Shown: positions 46,745 through 59,644 of the stretch, one piece after another
Layout of the letters: every line of letters begins with the position of its first letter
Numbering within the stretch: the stretch's first letter is position 1
DNA from: Antedon mediterranea
Taxonomy: Eukaryota > Echinodermata > Crinoidea > Comatulida > Antedonidae
DNA: 60,000 bases
NCBI RefSeq assembly: GCF_964355755.1
Contig: NC_092673.1
Location: 26,481,001 to 26,541,000 of the forward strand
Direction of reading: 5' to 3'
The notes under the pieces: model-generated
What the model was told of the DNA's origin: nothing
The model's database searches: none
Seen by the model: only the letters and a program-made list of their open reading frames with translations
Made by a program: the position numbers and the translations under genes

Positions 46745-48050
46745 AAGTGAGAATGTTCATTAAAATGATCACATTTTGATTATGAACTCTCACTGAAATA
46801 TGGCCTCGTATACAACTAATCAATAGAGGAAGAGTTATATTATATTAGCTTAATGTGGTATTGGGGTTGATAGACAGCAGACGTTCATCCATTAATTATA
46901 AATCTACCTTTTACCTAAAGCAACATCTTGAAAACTAATGAAATAAATGTGTAATGATCATGTCGCGGTGACGTAGTAGAGATTTTTTCATCAACTTCTC
47001 TACCAAGGCAGATTTTGTTTTAGTTGATCGTTCGAGCAGTGTCGGTAAATCGGTAAATTCAATGGAATAAGTTGAGATATCTTCGTTTATATTATTTATA
47101 TTAAAAACTCGTCCTTTAAACTCCAGCTGGCAATGGTTCAATATGAACATAGTTGAATTGTAAACGTGTTATTGTAAAATATTTATACGTAGTGGTATGT
47201 TGACGCGTTAGCGCGTGTACAAGGCTCCATAGAGGAGTGTGTAAGGACGCTTAATCCAATATAACGTGTCTATTTGCCAGTATTAGTGGATCATTTACTG
47301 TAACGCTTTCACGCTATTTGACTTGTATACTTGACACTTGGAGTTTTGCTTTGCCAATTACAGCTCGAAGCATTCACTATATAAACGAATTGAGTGTTAA
47401 TTTGGTGAATTCAACGCAATTGATTCAACAGCGAGCGTACTTAACAGTTTTAATGGAATATTTCATTGAGCATAATATAAGTTAAATTTACATAACGGAA
47501 ACTTGTTTTATCAACTGATTGATGGTATTCTAGTTGGTTGTTCTTTTCTTTTGCCTCTGGGCATATTTTGATACGATGTCATTTTGTGTATTTTTATAAT
47601 TGAAAGCAGCTTCTAACATTAATTCTTCTGTATAATATATCACAAGAGAGAAAAAGAGACGTCATTTCACAATTCAATTTTACACGTAAGTATTTTTTAT
47701 TATATTCCTCCAGTGCACCATTTTTCTCTCGTTTTGAGTAAACTCATTTTTGATGATTTAAGCTATACATATAAGAATAGCGATTTATTGTAGTACTTAC
47801 TGATGTTTATTACTTTATCATCATTGTGAGAAATGATTTAACTGTCAAAATTTCGTAACAAAAAAATTACCGACTATCACTCATTATTAAACTATACTTT
47901 AGCTCTTTTTTATGTAATCTCATATTTAAAAACCATTAGTAATTCGAATACAGTAATTTAATATGTATACACTTTGTACAATAATTTGCCTGTTATCCGA
48001 TCAGTATCACATTCATTGTATCAGTGACACACACAAAATGAAGGCGCGCG
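46745..48050. other. Intergenic, no gene seen
   Basis: No recognisable gene or long repeat. Confidence 0.45.
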
Positions 48051-48054
48051 TACA

Positions 48055-48180
48055 ATTTTTCAACATTGATTGAACGCGTGCGTACCATTTTGACATCGAT
48101 TGAACGCGCGCGTACCATTTATTAACATCGATTGAACGCGCGCGTACCATTTATTATCAAATGAACGCGCGTGTAAAAGT
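48055..48180. repeat. Tandem repeat, ~34 bp x 4
   Basis: TCGATTGAACGCGCGCGTAC or close variants occur four times with ACCATTT between. Related CGCG words occur at 1380 and 19737. Confidence 0.85.
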
Positions 48181-48914
48181 TTGTTGGGACGCGCTACAAA
48201 TTTCTCACTTCCTACATTCCACACATTATATAAATAATTTAATGAATTATTTATTTGGTTGCACTTATCAATATTAATGTGATGACATTTTGTATGCTGC
48301 TTTAAATGGTTTTCGTTTGTTGATAACCAATTCAAAACTTTCCCCAGCGAATATGTAGTGTATTTGTATATTAGTTTAATTAATTTTCTATTTTGCTGAT
48401 ACTACTACTAGTTCTATGTGTTGTTAATATTATTATTTATTATATAGAATTTGAATTTTATCATTTAATATACAATGTAAATGTAAAGTATTTTAGCAAT
48501 AACTGTGATGCACCCAACAATGTTGTAGAAATCATGGAAAAATGCTAATGATGCTAAAGTCGCCCACCTCGTCAATTAAAACTGGAAGGATATCAATCTG
48601 TAATGCAATTATAAACTTTGAACATTTCAGACATCTAACATATCTTTAAAGGGTAGCTCCATAATGTGTATTGTTTAATACAACATGTTAAACCTTTGCA
48701 ACAACATTGATGATATTAATACCCCACTTATATTTTCCGTGGCAAAACGAACGTCGTAAAAAAGTGATACAGATAAGGTGCTAAGGAATATTTTGTTAAT
48801 GTTTAATATTAAGATAAAAGTTGAGTTGTGGCATGGTGATGATGTATATTATGTATATTATTGTTAGTTTGCCATTATTGAAACTAATAAATGTTCTTTA
48901 AATGAAAGAAAATG

Positions 48915-49160
48915 AAATGCTTGACTACCAATCCAAGGGTCCTGGGTTCAAGTCCTATCATGTCAGGATTTTTTCTAATGACAAAAACTCCACTCCCAAA
49001 GACTTGTAATAAGTTTATGTAGAGCATCTTGTGTGTTTGTCTTGTGAACAGGATTGTCTTGTGAATAGTGATTGGATTTGCTTAAAACATACGAACACGA
49101 ACTGTAGAACCACTTCTTAGGGACTCACTCCACGGTGCTCGTTCTGTTTTACCATGACGA
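48915..49160 (+). mobile_element. tRNA-derived SINE-like fragment
   Basis: GGGTTCAAGTCC is a good B box after TACCAATCCAAGGGTCCT, like the 3' half of a tRNA. A non-tRNA body of about 200 bp follows, ending with CACGGTGCTCGTTCTG. The A box side is poor. Confidence 0.5.
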
Positions 49161-49164
49161 AAAA

Positions 49165-52100
49165 TAACTGAGGTTATTGTCAATATTGTTATAATTGTAA
49201 AAGCTCATTATTCTTTATACATAGAAACTATGTATCCGGATCTAACCTTTAAAAGTATATTTCAATGTTTAGTAAATTTTACAACATTTCAAGTTTTATT
49301 TTAATTACAATTCTTCAGAAAATTATTTTATGCTTATTTGGTAACATTAATATTTTATGTGTTAGTATAAATACAAAATTCGTCATCTCAAGTATCCAAT
49401 GAAGATCTGAGTAGCTCTAATTATAACTGAATACACAATATACCTTTTTCACATAATGTTTATACAATCATTTGACGTATTATTTGTAAGAACGAGCTAT
49501 GTACTATAACGAGATAATAGCACATCTTGTAATTAGAGATTTAACAAAGAACATGTAAATGTAGGCTAATGTTCCGTATACTGAATTACGTTCTGTCGCC
49601 TGGGCTGAATTTATTCCTTCTGGGTCACTATTTAATCTGTTTACTAGTAAATCAATATAGGACGAGTACTTTCCTCTTAAACGCAATGTCTCCCGTAGTA
49701 ATTAATTATCATTATCCTACTCGTAAATCTTGCTTGATGTCAAATATTAATTAATAATGTGCAATATGTAAATCCTATCCAATAATATCGGAATTATTTC
49801 AGTTTCAGATTTGGTATTTGAAACTTCATTTCAGCAATATAAAAGCTAAAAAGAAAATGCAATAATTACGTAAATTACAGCGCAAATCAGGGCATCATTT
49901 GTACAGAAAGCAAATTTACAACCATGTATAGCTTCGCAGTTTAGTATAGTCTTGAATCTTTTAACCTTATATTAAAAAAACACTCAATTAAGAGGGAATT
50001 ATGTTTTGTCTAAATTTGTCCCCTCAATAGTATCTGTTGTATTCATAGAGAGGCAAAATTGTTCAAGACAAAGTTATTATATTCTGACTGGCACTATAAT
50101 GCCTGTAATTCTACAATTATGACTAATTGTTCCGTTTTTAATATATACAGAAACAATTAAATAAAAGTGTATTATACTTTTTACACATTTAGGCACCTAA
50201 CTATAAATTAATATTTAATAAACTGTTATTATTCTATAAAGTAATTTGTTAACCCTCGATTGCAATGCACTAGTTCATAATCAATTTGACATTACACATC
50301 GATTCACAACTGCACGTGTAACATCCAATAATGATGACATGTTTTACTATAAGTCTCGCATTCAAAAGTTGCTAGTGTTACAAGTATATCTGCCACCATT
50401 AGTAACAAAGACAAAAGAAATTGATTATTATTAAGACGCAGCGGACCAATCCCCTTTTTAATTATTATATTTAATTCGCACACGCTGTACTGTTCGTTCG
50501 CCGACTTCACAAGTCAACCGCCGTAGGTGTTGGAATCAAGGACTTCTGTGGTACAGGTAGGGACTTTTGATTAGTATAACGTGTTTGTGTCATCAGCAAA
50601 AAAATCGCGGTGCGCAAAAGAATTCATCATTCATTCAAACAAATTTGTAAGCAAAATAATGGTATTCATCGAGATTTGTTTATAAAATGATAATGTATAG
50701 CACACTAGGACGCACTCTTTTCTTTTGCTATTATTAGTATGTCTGTTCAGTCCGCGTCTAGGCCTATACGTACTATCACTACTACACAAATTCAATGAAG
50801 AAAAAAAATGGAATTTGCTCAAACAAAAGTTAAACGCGTTACGGTGTCGCTACTTGAACACTACACTAGGTTGGTTCTAGACTGAAATTAGTAAAAAGAT
50901 AAATATGTTGGCACATATGGCGTTTTATACTTGAGCAAAAAAATCGAAACACCGACTGTCTGGTGGACTAACATAAAAAAGATAATAAATACAGACTTGG
51001 GGCAAGTGTCTACCCCACAAGAGAAATTATTTGAACATCTCGCTATTACCCTGACACTACCGCTATATCTACCACCTACATGCATTGAAATATTACGCGC
51101 GTGTACAAAAGTCATCTCAATACACGAGTAATGAATCGAAGGTAAAATGTACGGTATTTTCGTGGTTAATTTTACGCCCATGAGTTAAATAAGCTTGCCT
51201 AATTACAACATCTTTTCAGTATCAATAATTTATTCAAATTGCTATTTTATGCATTTTTTGTCCTAAATTAATAGTGGTAATAATGGTTATGAATTTCATT
51301 AAATTGCAGTATAATTGGACTACAAACATTTCATGTAACCGATTATAATAAAATAGTTAATTTACATAAATATACAAATTTTCATTTTCCAAGACTGAAT
51401 AAATCAAAAAATTGGATCAAGTGTACGATAACGTACTTTCTTAAATTGCTCTATAATGGCTTACACCAATTTAGTGTACGGTGACGTTGCTCTATAATTA
51501 TTATGGCTTACACCAATTTTCATTTTCTAAGACAGAATTATTTGTAAACGTTTACTTCGGGTAACTTATGGCTTACAGTAGGCCTACGTCATTTCCTGTG
51601 TATACGCCGTGTTATACGTTAACTAGATCACATTCAAGAAAATTCAATAAATAAATAATTCTTCCAAAACATGTACGTACGCCTCAATAGCTAAATTTAT
51701 AATTAACACATTTGTCTACGGGTGGTTGTGAAAATACTCTTGTAATATGTATTGTTTAGTCTATGGATTCAATCAATTAAGCTTAGTATCATCACGACAT
51801 CACTTTGCTACTGGGTGACTTAACGGACCAATAGACCAACCATGGAGCTATAAAATGCGATAGTTCCATGGAGCAACTGACAAATTGCCTAAACTTACTA
51901 TAAAACATAATTAACCACTTTATTCAGTGGTGTTATAATGAACAATTCAACGTCAATTAGCAATTTAATATCGTTTTTATAAAAATAATAAACTTTATAT
52001 AATTATATTATTTTGACCTTTAATATTTATTCCGTTTTTTGCCAGTAAAAGTGTGAATTAATTAAAATGTTTTACTATTAGTACCACACGTGTTAATCTC

Positions 52101-53080
52101 ACAGTTAAATGTAACCTTCTTCGCTACACACCGGTAACTTTGAAACTAAGAAAAAAGTTCAGAAGAAATTGCTTGATTACATTGTGTCAGTGGATTCGTC
52201 ATATTCTTTTTGCGTATAAAATGGAATGGAATTTCCCTAATGATTCCACTCCCCACAGTCAGCATTAGACAGCTTATTTCCGGTAAACCCCCGTCCCCTC
52301 ATAGGCGAATCCAAGCCCTGTTTTTCCTCCTCCACACCCACCCTTACATCCTACTCAAGTTAAAAAAGATACAAGGTTAGACAAAAGAACATTAAGTTAA
52401 CTGGAACGCCTGTATTTTTAATTCCTGGAGCTCTCGTTTTCTCATTTCACACAATAATGTGTAAATGTTAGCTACCTGTTTCATCTGGCCAGGTTAAAAT
52501 GGTTTCTCAAACCATGGATTAATGACTAGCCAAACGTAACATAGAAGTTACATTCGGCGGTGCGTCGGCAGCTAGCATAATGATCAACACACGGGTAACA
52601 CTCCCCTACTTCTTACGAATAGTGTAATGAGCTTACTGACAGTCTTATGCACGACGGGATCAACGGCTTACCGCCTCATCCGAAGCACGAGTAAATTATC
52701 TTGTCCATTCTAATATACAAGTTCAATTATATCATCTCAAATTATTCTCTTAATTGAATTATATATAACACCTGAAGTTGATGAGGATTTAAATGCAATA
52801 GTTGCGGTACAATTTACGGTAAACGATTAGTTTTACACGGTTATGAATGTTTAACGAGAAAAGCGTTTTCCTTTCATTCTCAAAACAGTCATCGTTTGAT
52901 AACGTTTACACAAAGTAAATTATTCTAATACCCATTAGTTCGTAATTGTGCGTTTCCTAATTAATTGAAATAGCTACAACGTGACAAATGAAGCAATTTA
53001 CAATGCCAATTGAAATGTAATGGTAACACTTAGTTAACTTCTTTTAATCAACTTTAGGGTTTACATATCAATTAATCCAA
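49165..53080. other. Intergenic, no gene seen
   Basis: AT-rich. A 40-50-bp direct repeat with TTGCTCTATAAT and GGCTTACACCAATTT lies at about 51449 and 51488. Open stretches below 100 codons have no recognisable domain. Confidence 0.45.
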
Positions 53081-53095
53081 TTGTAGGAAGTCTGT

Positions 53096-53505
53096 CTATG
53101 CTTCAGGTTTACCAATTTAACCAGGTTATACGTCAGCTTTACCAATTTAACCAGGTCATGCTTCAGGTTTACCAACTTTAACCATGTTTACCCAATTTAA
53201 CCAGTTCATTCATTCTTCAGCTTTACCAATTTAGCCAGGTTATACTTCAAGTTTACCCAAATTTAACCAGGTCATTCATTCTTTAGCTTTACCAATTTTA
53301 CCAGATTTATTTCAAGTTTACCAATTTTACCAGGTCATACATTCTTCAGCTTTACCAATTTAGCCAGGTTATACTTCAAGTTTACCAATTTAACCAGGTC
53401 ATACATTCTTCAGCTTTACCAATTTAGCCAGGTTATACTTCAAGTTTACCCAATTTTACTAGGTTTACTTCAGGTTTACCAATATAGCCAGGTTATGCTT
53501 CATTT
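53096..53505. repeat. Tandem repeat, ~31 bp, in ~64-bp dimers
   Basis: About 13 units of the type CTTCAGGTTTACCAATTTA plus ACCAGGTTATA. In the middle (53210-53450), two unit types alternate (AGCTTTACC... and AAGTTTACC...), making dimers of about 64 bp. Confidence 0.88.
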
Positions 53506-53519
53506 GTTTTCAAAATAGT

Positions 53520-54190
53520 TATATTGCATTTCTTAATAACAGGAATGCTTAAATGTCCAAAAGGAAGGGCTAGTAACTGTATTTTAAATATATAAAACGA
53601 ATGACCAAAGGCTTTATTATTCATAGAAATAATACTTGTTTAAAATAATGCAAATAATAGTACCTGTGGTATAAATTAATTAGAAATAAACAAGCAAAAT
53701 ATACGATAGAAATATGAAAACCCGTTAATGGGGTCAAATCGTTGCTATTTATAGAGATAGATATCGATGGAAAATAGCCAACCAGTGCATTTAAGCGAAC
53801 ATATATCATATATATACTTATCATTGGTAGTTAAAATTCATACATTACTATTCATAAAGTAGTCAGTGTTGGTAGTCCATAACTATAGGAATTATAATTT
53901 CTCTCTGCAACAAGGTTGGTGTTATTTTATATACTGGTAAATTGTAATTACGTACACGGGCCATTAATAGTTCCATCGTAATCTCATTTTAAAATAGGCA
54001 GTTTAATCTTTTTGGTTTTATTTTATAATCTTAATAATTGTTAATCTTATTTGATAGAATTTAATATGCTCATATTGCTGTTCTAACCACTCGTGTCTCT
54101 GTGCCATGTTTGTCGATGTATGTATCTGTCGGTCATTCGTGTACACATAACATGTTCATTTTCTCTCGATGCACTATTGTTAGTTTCCGT
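53520..54190. other. Intergenic, no gene seen
   Basis: AT-rich, no gene seen. Confidence 0.4.
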
Positions 54191-54194
54191 GTGT

Positions 54195-54340
54195 AGTTCC
54201 TTTTTGCCACGTGTATGCCTCTTTTTGCCGTGCTTATGCCCTTTTTTGGCGTGTTTATGCTCTTTTTGTCGGGTTATAGGTCCCTTTTTGCCATGTGTAG
54301 GCCCCTTTCTGCCATGTGCAGTCTCCTTTTTGCCGTTACC
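54195..54340. repeat. Degenerate tandem repeat, ~22 bp x 6
   Basis: CTTTTTGCCRTGTGTAKGCC-type units recur six or seven times with changes. Both strands stay open for about 90 codons across it, giving low-complexity KKGxxHGK peptides on the minus strand. I do not call a gene. Confidence 0.75.
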
Positions 54341-54344
54341 GGAC

Positions 54345-55298
54345 CACATCTTAGATGTTGAGAACTCTGTGTATTTGGCGTAATGTGTGTGTTGATATGC
54401 TATAGTATATTGAATATACAGCCTTGAACCACATTATTAAAGAAATTAATTTCTTTAGAAAAAACATTATCTTTAATCAAAATAGGCATTACGGAGGTAA
54501 TATTAATTTCAATCATGCTAAAATTTCATATTAACTTTATGATTTTAAATTATCAAATGTCATGTCATGAGTCACATGAGTCACTAGATACTGTTTCAAG
54601 TATCATGGGCACATTCTGTAATACAGTGTTACATTGTATCACACATGACGCCTGATAAGTTGTCCATATTTTTTAAAACTGTTTCATTTATGCTTTTTAT
54701 GCAAAATATTGTTTAAACAATTCTCCAGCTTTAAATATAAGCTCATTTGTTCCCTTTAAAGGTTACTGGGCCTATGGTACACAAATTAGTATGTTTGTAA
54801 GCACTGTATGCCTATCCCTTGTTCTGTTTACGAAAAGTTAAGTAATAGAGTTGGTGAGTGAATGAATGAATGTACGAACAAAACAAAATTATTTTGAAAC
54901 TGTCACGGATGGTTACTGCACTGGTAACTGACCTATTGTTTTAAACAATTTGTTCAATTACATTTTTCCATTATGTTAAAACAGTTATACACATACAGAT
55001 TACGTAATTAATATACAAACAGAAAGAAAGTGCTTAGGTTAAACTTACATCACAAAGTTCTAATAGTCATCTGAATTCTCTAGATTGTTAAGGGAAAGCA
55101 TAATCTCACAAAGAAGTGTAGCCTTATATTTTAGGTAGGCCTAATCATTATTTTTAGTTTGATAAAGAATATTAGTTTTATTTAAAGCACAGTAAACTAT
55201 GGTTTAAACTGCGAACTTAAATTAAAGATGTATTGTTCCCCAAAATTATTTATAAGGTTAATAAATTCAGCTCTTAAATAGGCCATTTTGCAGTTTTA
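54345..55298. other. Intergenic, no gene seen
   Basis: No gene or repeat recognised. Confidence 0.4.
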
Positions 55299-55300
55299 AA

Positions 55301-55445
55301 AATGGTTTTTGATTAAAATTAACCATTTCGTTTGTCTTTGTATAAGTGAAATAATTATCTCTTTTTGTAAAAAATAACAAAAAGAGATAATTATTTCACT
55401 TATACAAAGACAAACGAAATGGTTAATTTTAACCCAAAAACCATT
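55301..55445. repeat. Long inverted repeat, 68-69-nt arms, 8-nt loop
   Basis: Left arm 55301-55368 and right arm 55377-55445 pair over their full length apart from one small mismatch and indel near the outer end. The inner 50-odd bases are exact. The loop is AAAAAATA. As RNA it would fold into a long hairpin. It could be a young palindromic MITE or a small-RNA precursor. Confidence 0.92.
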
Positions 55446-55449
55446 GTCT

Positions 55450-56455
55450 GACAGACAATTTTTGCTTTAAATTACATTTTTTAGGTAAATAATTTTGAAG
55501 TGAATAACTATTACGTGACATTAAAATGGAAAATTCAACAAAAAATGTGAAAAAACCCCATTTTTTAGGGTAAAATATACCTTTAATACAATACTCAAAT
55601 CTTAGGTTTTTGACTAACGTTAATTTGAATTCCATTCAATTGTGTAAAATATACAATTACTATGGATCTTGTGTACCTGACAATATGCACGAATTACGTC
55701 GGTGAACGTAACGGTTAAAGGAAGTAACGCTTAAATTGCTACCGCTCGAGTTGGTTTCGGTAGGTGCTCAAACCCATGTTTGCCAGGCGTAGCTTTGCAC
55801 ATTCTTGGAGTACTACTCAGTGCTGGCTGCACTGTTAGTTATGATCTGTTAAGTGAGTATATTTGAAGAGATTTCAATGATTCACTACAAGATATGCTTT
55901 TATTAAGGCTCCTCCACTTTATATAAGTTATTAGTAAAGTGAAGTATATGAAATATATAAAAACGTTTGGGTAAGGAACACCAAATTTAGAACATAGGAG
56001 ATAAGGTATTACGTCTTTGATTTAAACCGAGTCATTTTCTATTGATTCGCCAAGGGAGTTTACTAAATTATCTTGTATTTGTGTTAATAGGCCCACTATA
56101 CGTTTGTAATTAAGATAACTGAATGATATTATAAGAAATGTCTCAATCATAAGCAACAGTATTAGTGCTGCATCATTACCGTCTACTCCAATGAATTTGG
56201 GGATATAATAAGTCAATTATAAACCAAACAATCGCATCATGCTTTAATTTAATAATATCCATAATAATATTAATCTATAACCATGGTTATTAAGGCTGTC
56301 TTGTACGTGATTGGTTACAAGTGCGGTTGTAAAATACAAGTAATTACGCGGTTTACGATATGTATCATAGTTCCGGATAATAATCGAAGGCTAAAGCTGT
56401 GATAGCATATATCAGGTAAAGTAACATATGATTTTGTTTCTTTCTTGATCAACCT
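55450..56455. other. Intergenic, no gene seen
   Basis: No gene recognised. Confidence 0.4.
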
Positions 56456-56461
56456 TTAAGC

Positions 56462-56800
56462 CCTAGGGCGCAACGCAAGGACTTAAGCATCACGCCAAGT
56501 AATTGGACCAATCATGATGACGCGATGATGACGTGTAGATTATCTCATGATGACGCGTAGATCATTTCATGAGGACGCGTAGATCATCTCATGATGACGC
56601 GTAAATCATCTCATGATGACGCGTAAATCATCTCATGATGACGCGTAGATCATCTCATGATGACGCGTAAATCATCTCATGATGACGCGTAGATCATCTC
56701 ATGATGCCGCGTAGATCATCTCATGATGCCGCGTAGATCATCTAATGATGACGCGTAAATCATCTCATGATGACGCGTAAATCCAAGTGAAATCCAAGCT
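56462..56800. mobile_element. Family B element with 22-bp internal array
   Basis: The outer parts read CCTAGGGCGCAACGCAAGGAC and GGACCAATCATGATGACG at the left and AAATCCAAGCTTTA at the right, in family B style. Between them about 12 copies of ATCATCTCATGATGACGCGTAG (22 bp, written here as variants) run from 56517 to 56780. Confidence 0.8.
56520..56782. repeat. Tandem repeat, 22 bp x 12
   Basis: CATGATGACGCGTAGATCAT units with changes at TAGATC/TAAATC and GACG/GCCG. The unit is built from GATGACGCG, present in single copy at the start of the host element. Confidence 0.92.
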
Positions 56801-57035
56801 TTATTATAATCATTATCTTTCTTACTAACCATAATTAATCTTCCTGCCGTCTTTCTTTTTCTAGTATTTCTATTAAGGTTATTTTTTTATTTTTTTTTTA
56901 AGTCATGGAAGATTCGGCATACTTAGTTCTTGAAAACTAAAAAAAAATTTAATTTTATTGTAATATAATTACTTCATTTGGAATGGCATTGTGGTAATTA
57001 TTGATTAAAAAAAACATCTTATATTTTTATTTCAG

Positions 57036-57221
57036 ATGCAATTTTGAGTAACCATGTTCCGAAACAAATCGCTTAAAGACAAAAAGGATCAACGGGACAA
57101 GCGGGCGAATGAGGGAGGTCTAAACGCAGATGGAACCGCCAGCAAAAGATCTTCTGTTCGAAGGACTATGTCCGGTAATTCGGCTTCTGGAATTTCAAGG
57201 AAAAGCTCTCATGGATCCAGA
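57036..57221 (+). CDS. First coding exon of an unrecognised gene
   Basis: A T-rich tract and TTTCAG acceptor end at 57035; the ATG at 57054 opens 56 codons and ends exactly before a GTAAGT donor at 57222 in phase 0. The peptide is very basic and polar (MFRNKSLKDKKDQRDKR, then SKRSSVRRTMS and SRKSSHGSR), with RRTMS and RKSS sites of the type phosphorylated by PKA-like kinases. It looks like a disordered cytoplasmic N-terminus. I do not recognise the family, and no following exon is clear before 60000. A 5' UTR exon should lie upstream. Confidence 0.6.
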
Positions 57222-57229
57222 GTAAGTAG

Positions 57230-58155
57230 ACCTACACCTTTCATAGTTATACAAGCGTAATTCCGTTGAGTAAGTTTCAACTAACCTTTTTCCTTCAACA
57301 TAAACGAAATTGTTATCAAATATAGTAATTCCGTATGCCGCCACAACCCCGGTGGCTCTTCAAATGTAGTTTAAATCTCATATCAGTACAACTCCGGTTA
57401 TGTAACGCCATTGTTGTGTTCCCATATGGTCCATTGTTGCATTGGCCATTGCTAGTGATGTCATCGTCACAGAAAAGACATTTGACACATAGGTTATTGA
57501 CATTTGTCCATAGTTTGAATGCTATTCATGAACGCACTTTTGGTCACGTGGCCAAAAGGTATTCGTCATCAGTAATATGCTTGATGTTTCTTGGAATTTA
57601 GTTCATCAAACGTCATTAGCAGTGACGTTTCATACGGAATATCCCCCTCCCCCACACTTAAGTAAAGCCCCAAGTGCCAGTGGCCTTGTGACGAAGAGGG
57701 AGCGCTACATCAATATTCGCCCACGCTTCTTTTTTTTTGCTACAATTTTTGTTTTTCTTTAAAGCCAAATAGGCCAATTGATCGGTTTATTAACTCCTAT
57801 ATTTATTGATCCACAATTTCCGTCCAAGTCTGGCTTGCCTTTTCGATATTATTAAACAGTTTGTTTTGGTTTAATGTACCATCGTTAAATTATGCGCGCG
57901 ATTTAACAAACAAAATGTCAATGTTGATGTATTGTAGGCCTACAACAATTTTGTACTCACCAGACAGCAAATATTGATGTAGAAATTCCTCTGGTCTATC
58001 AATTAATGAATATTATCAATAACAAGGACAGTTATGAAACTGTGAAAACAAGACAATCTATATAAACTAATTATCATATTAATCATTTTGTGCTTTCCAG
58101 TTATTTATATGGAGGAAAAAATAATATATAAAAAAAATATGTAAATATATCGGCA
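57230..58155. other. Presumed intron, nothing recognised
   Basis: Follows the exon at 57036-57221. An open stretch at 57335-57601 has no known domain and no clear splice sites. Confidence 0.4.
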
Positions 58156-58159
58156 AAAT

Positions 58160-58400
58160 ATTGAAAAAATGACAATGATGTGGGTATCAGTGGCTGAATC
58201 TCAATGGAGATACAAATAAAATAAGCACTGAAAAAAATGACAATGCAGTGGATATCAGTGGCTGGATCTCAATGGAGATACAAATAAAATAAGCACTGAA
58301 AAATGACAATGATGTGGGTATCAGTGGCTGGATCTTCATGCAAATACAAATAAAAGAAGCGAAAAGCTAAATCAAAACGATAAAGTATAACAGCCAGAAA
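58160..58400 (-). mobile_element. Solo Penelope 3' end, three tandem units
   Basis: GTGGGTATCAGTGGCTG with CTCAATGGAGATACAAA occurs three times at about 67-75-bp spacing, then GCGAAAAGCTAAATCAAAAC. The last words also lie at 6390-6480 next to the Penelope coding part, in the same order and orientation. No coding sequence is attached. Confidence 0.82.
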
Positions 58401-58404
58401 CAAA

Positions 58405-59458
58405 TATATATACATAATAATTTATTTTTTCATCCATGATAAAGCATACCAAAAGTCTTCCGAAAAACACACAGCTTTTTGTATAATTATAAATATGATC
58501 TTTTATACCAATATCGTTTCATCGTACCAAACGCATAAAAATATGACACATGTGTACAATAAAAATGTATATAATCTTATACATTTATGATTAGCGCCAA
58601 ATTAATACACAGATTTTCACTGTTAGTGCATCATTATCCACTATCGTTCAACATGCAGTTTCTATCCCGTATCATAGCGATACGTCGAAATTCCGTAGTT
58701 ATATTATCATGGACCTATACTTTATAGGTCCATGGTTATATGATTCGATATAGTGTCTGCTTCGGAATACCGTATAGTGTATATTAGGAATACCGTATTA
58801 TTCGGTAAAAAAGAAATTGCATCGAAATACCGTATAGCGTGTGAATCTGAATAGATTCGGTACGTTTTCATTTTGTGTAGTAGGCCTAATTCCAACGTTT
58901 CTTTATGCACTATCTTTGCACATTTTTACCTTTGAAAGTGTCAAATGTGTAACCTAATTAAAGCTAGTACGGAACATCACATAGTGTACATATTTAGGCC
59001 TACGTTTAAAAAAAATCAAATTCCACTAATTTAGTTTGCAATTACTAAAAAAATAGTTTCATAATTTTAAAATGTACATAAATTTGTTTTACGTCATTCT
59101 TTCAATCGTCATACCAACACGTTTCATTCAAATGTTAATTACATATAGGTTACAATACAATTCAGACAGAGATACGATATCTAAGCAGCACAACCACAGT
59201 GGCATCCTACATTTATAAATAGATAACTAAAACTTTTATTGTTCTCCTTGTAAAATTTAACAAAAGGAAATTCATCTTCCACTGGCAAAATACAATACTG
59301 AGTAAAACGTACAGACAACATACAAAATACACACAATTATAATATAAATATGAAAATATGCACAGCTTCGAAGTTAGGTATTTCAACGTCCCGAAAATTA
59401 AGGTGGGCTTCCCACGGTGAAGGTACTGGTTTGTCTCTTTACCCTAAAGTAACGTTAC
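58405..59458. other. Non-coding; small hairpin
   Basis: CATGGACCTATACTTTATAG begins a hairpin at 58709-58735 (CATGGACCTATA paired with TATAGGTCCATG). GAATACCGTATA words recur three times nearby (58766-58840). No gene seen. Confidence 0.45.
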
Positions 59459-59462
59459 GTTA

Positions 59463-59641
59463 AGCGTGGTTCCCACTAGCGACGCAACACAAGGACGTAA
59501 CACAACGCAAGTGAATTGACCAATCACAAGCGATGGATTATTCGCTTGTGATTGCTAACTGTCTATAACTTCACTTGTCATTGGTTAAACCGCTTGCGTT
59601 GCGTTTACGTCCTTGCGTTACGTTCTAGTGGGAACCAAGCT
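59463..59641. mobile_element. MITE-like element, family B (best copy)
   Basis: Left end AGCGTGGTTCCCACTAGCG, right end CTAGTGGGAACCAAGCT; TTA on both sides (59460-59462 and 59642-59644). Inside, GACGTAACACAACGCAAGTG faces CGCTTGCGTTGCGTTTACG, and two CAATCACAAGCGATGG-type boxes pair with each other. No coding capacity. The 3-bp TWA flank suggests mobilisation by a PIF/Harbinger-type transposase. Confidence 0.9.
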
Positions 59642-59644
59642 TTA

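Noticed and set aside
48940-48962. Functional tRNA gene
   Set aside because: Good B box but no A box or cloverleaf; it fits a SINE head better.
54083-54383. Frames of 88 and 96 codons on opposite strands
   Set aside because: Both cover the degenerate 22-bp tandem repeat and have no known domain.
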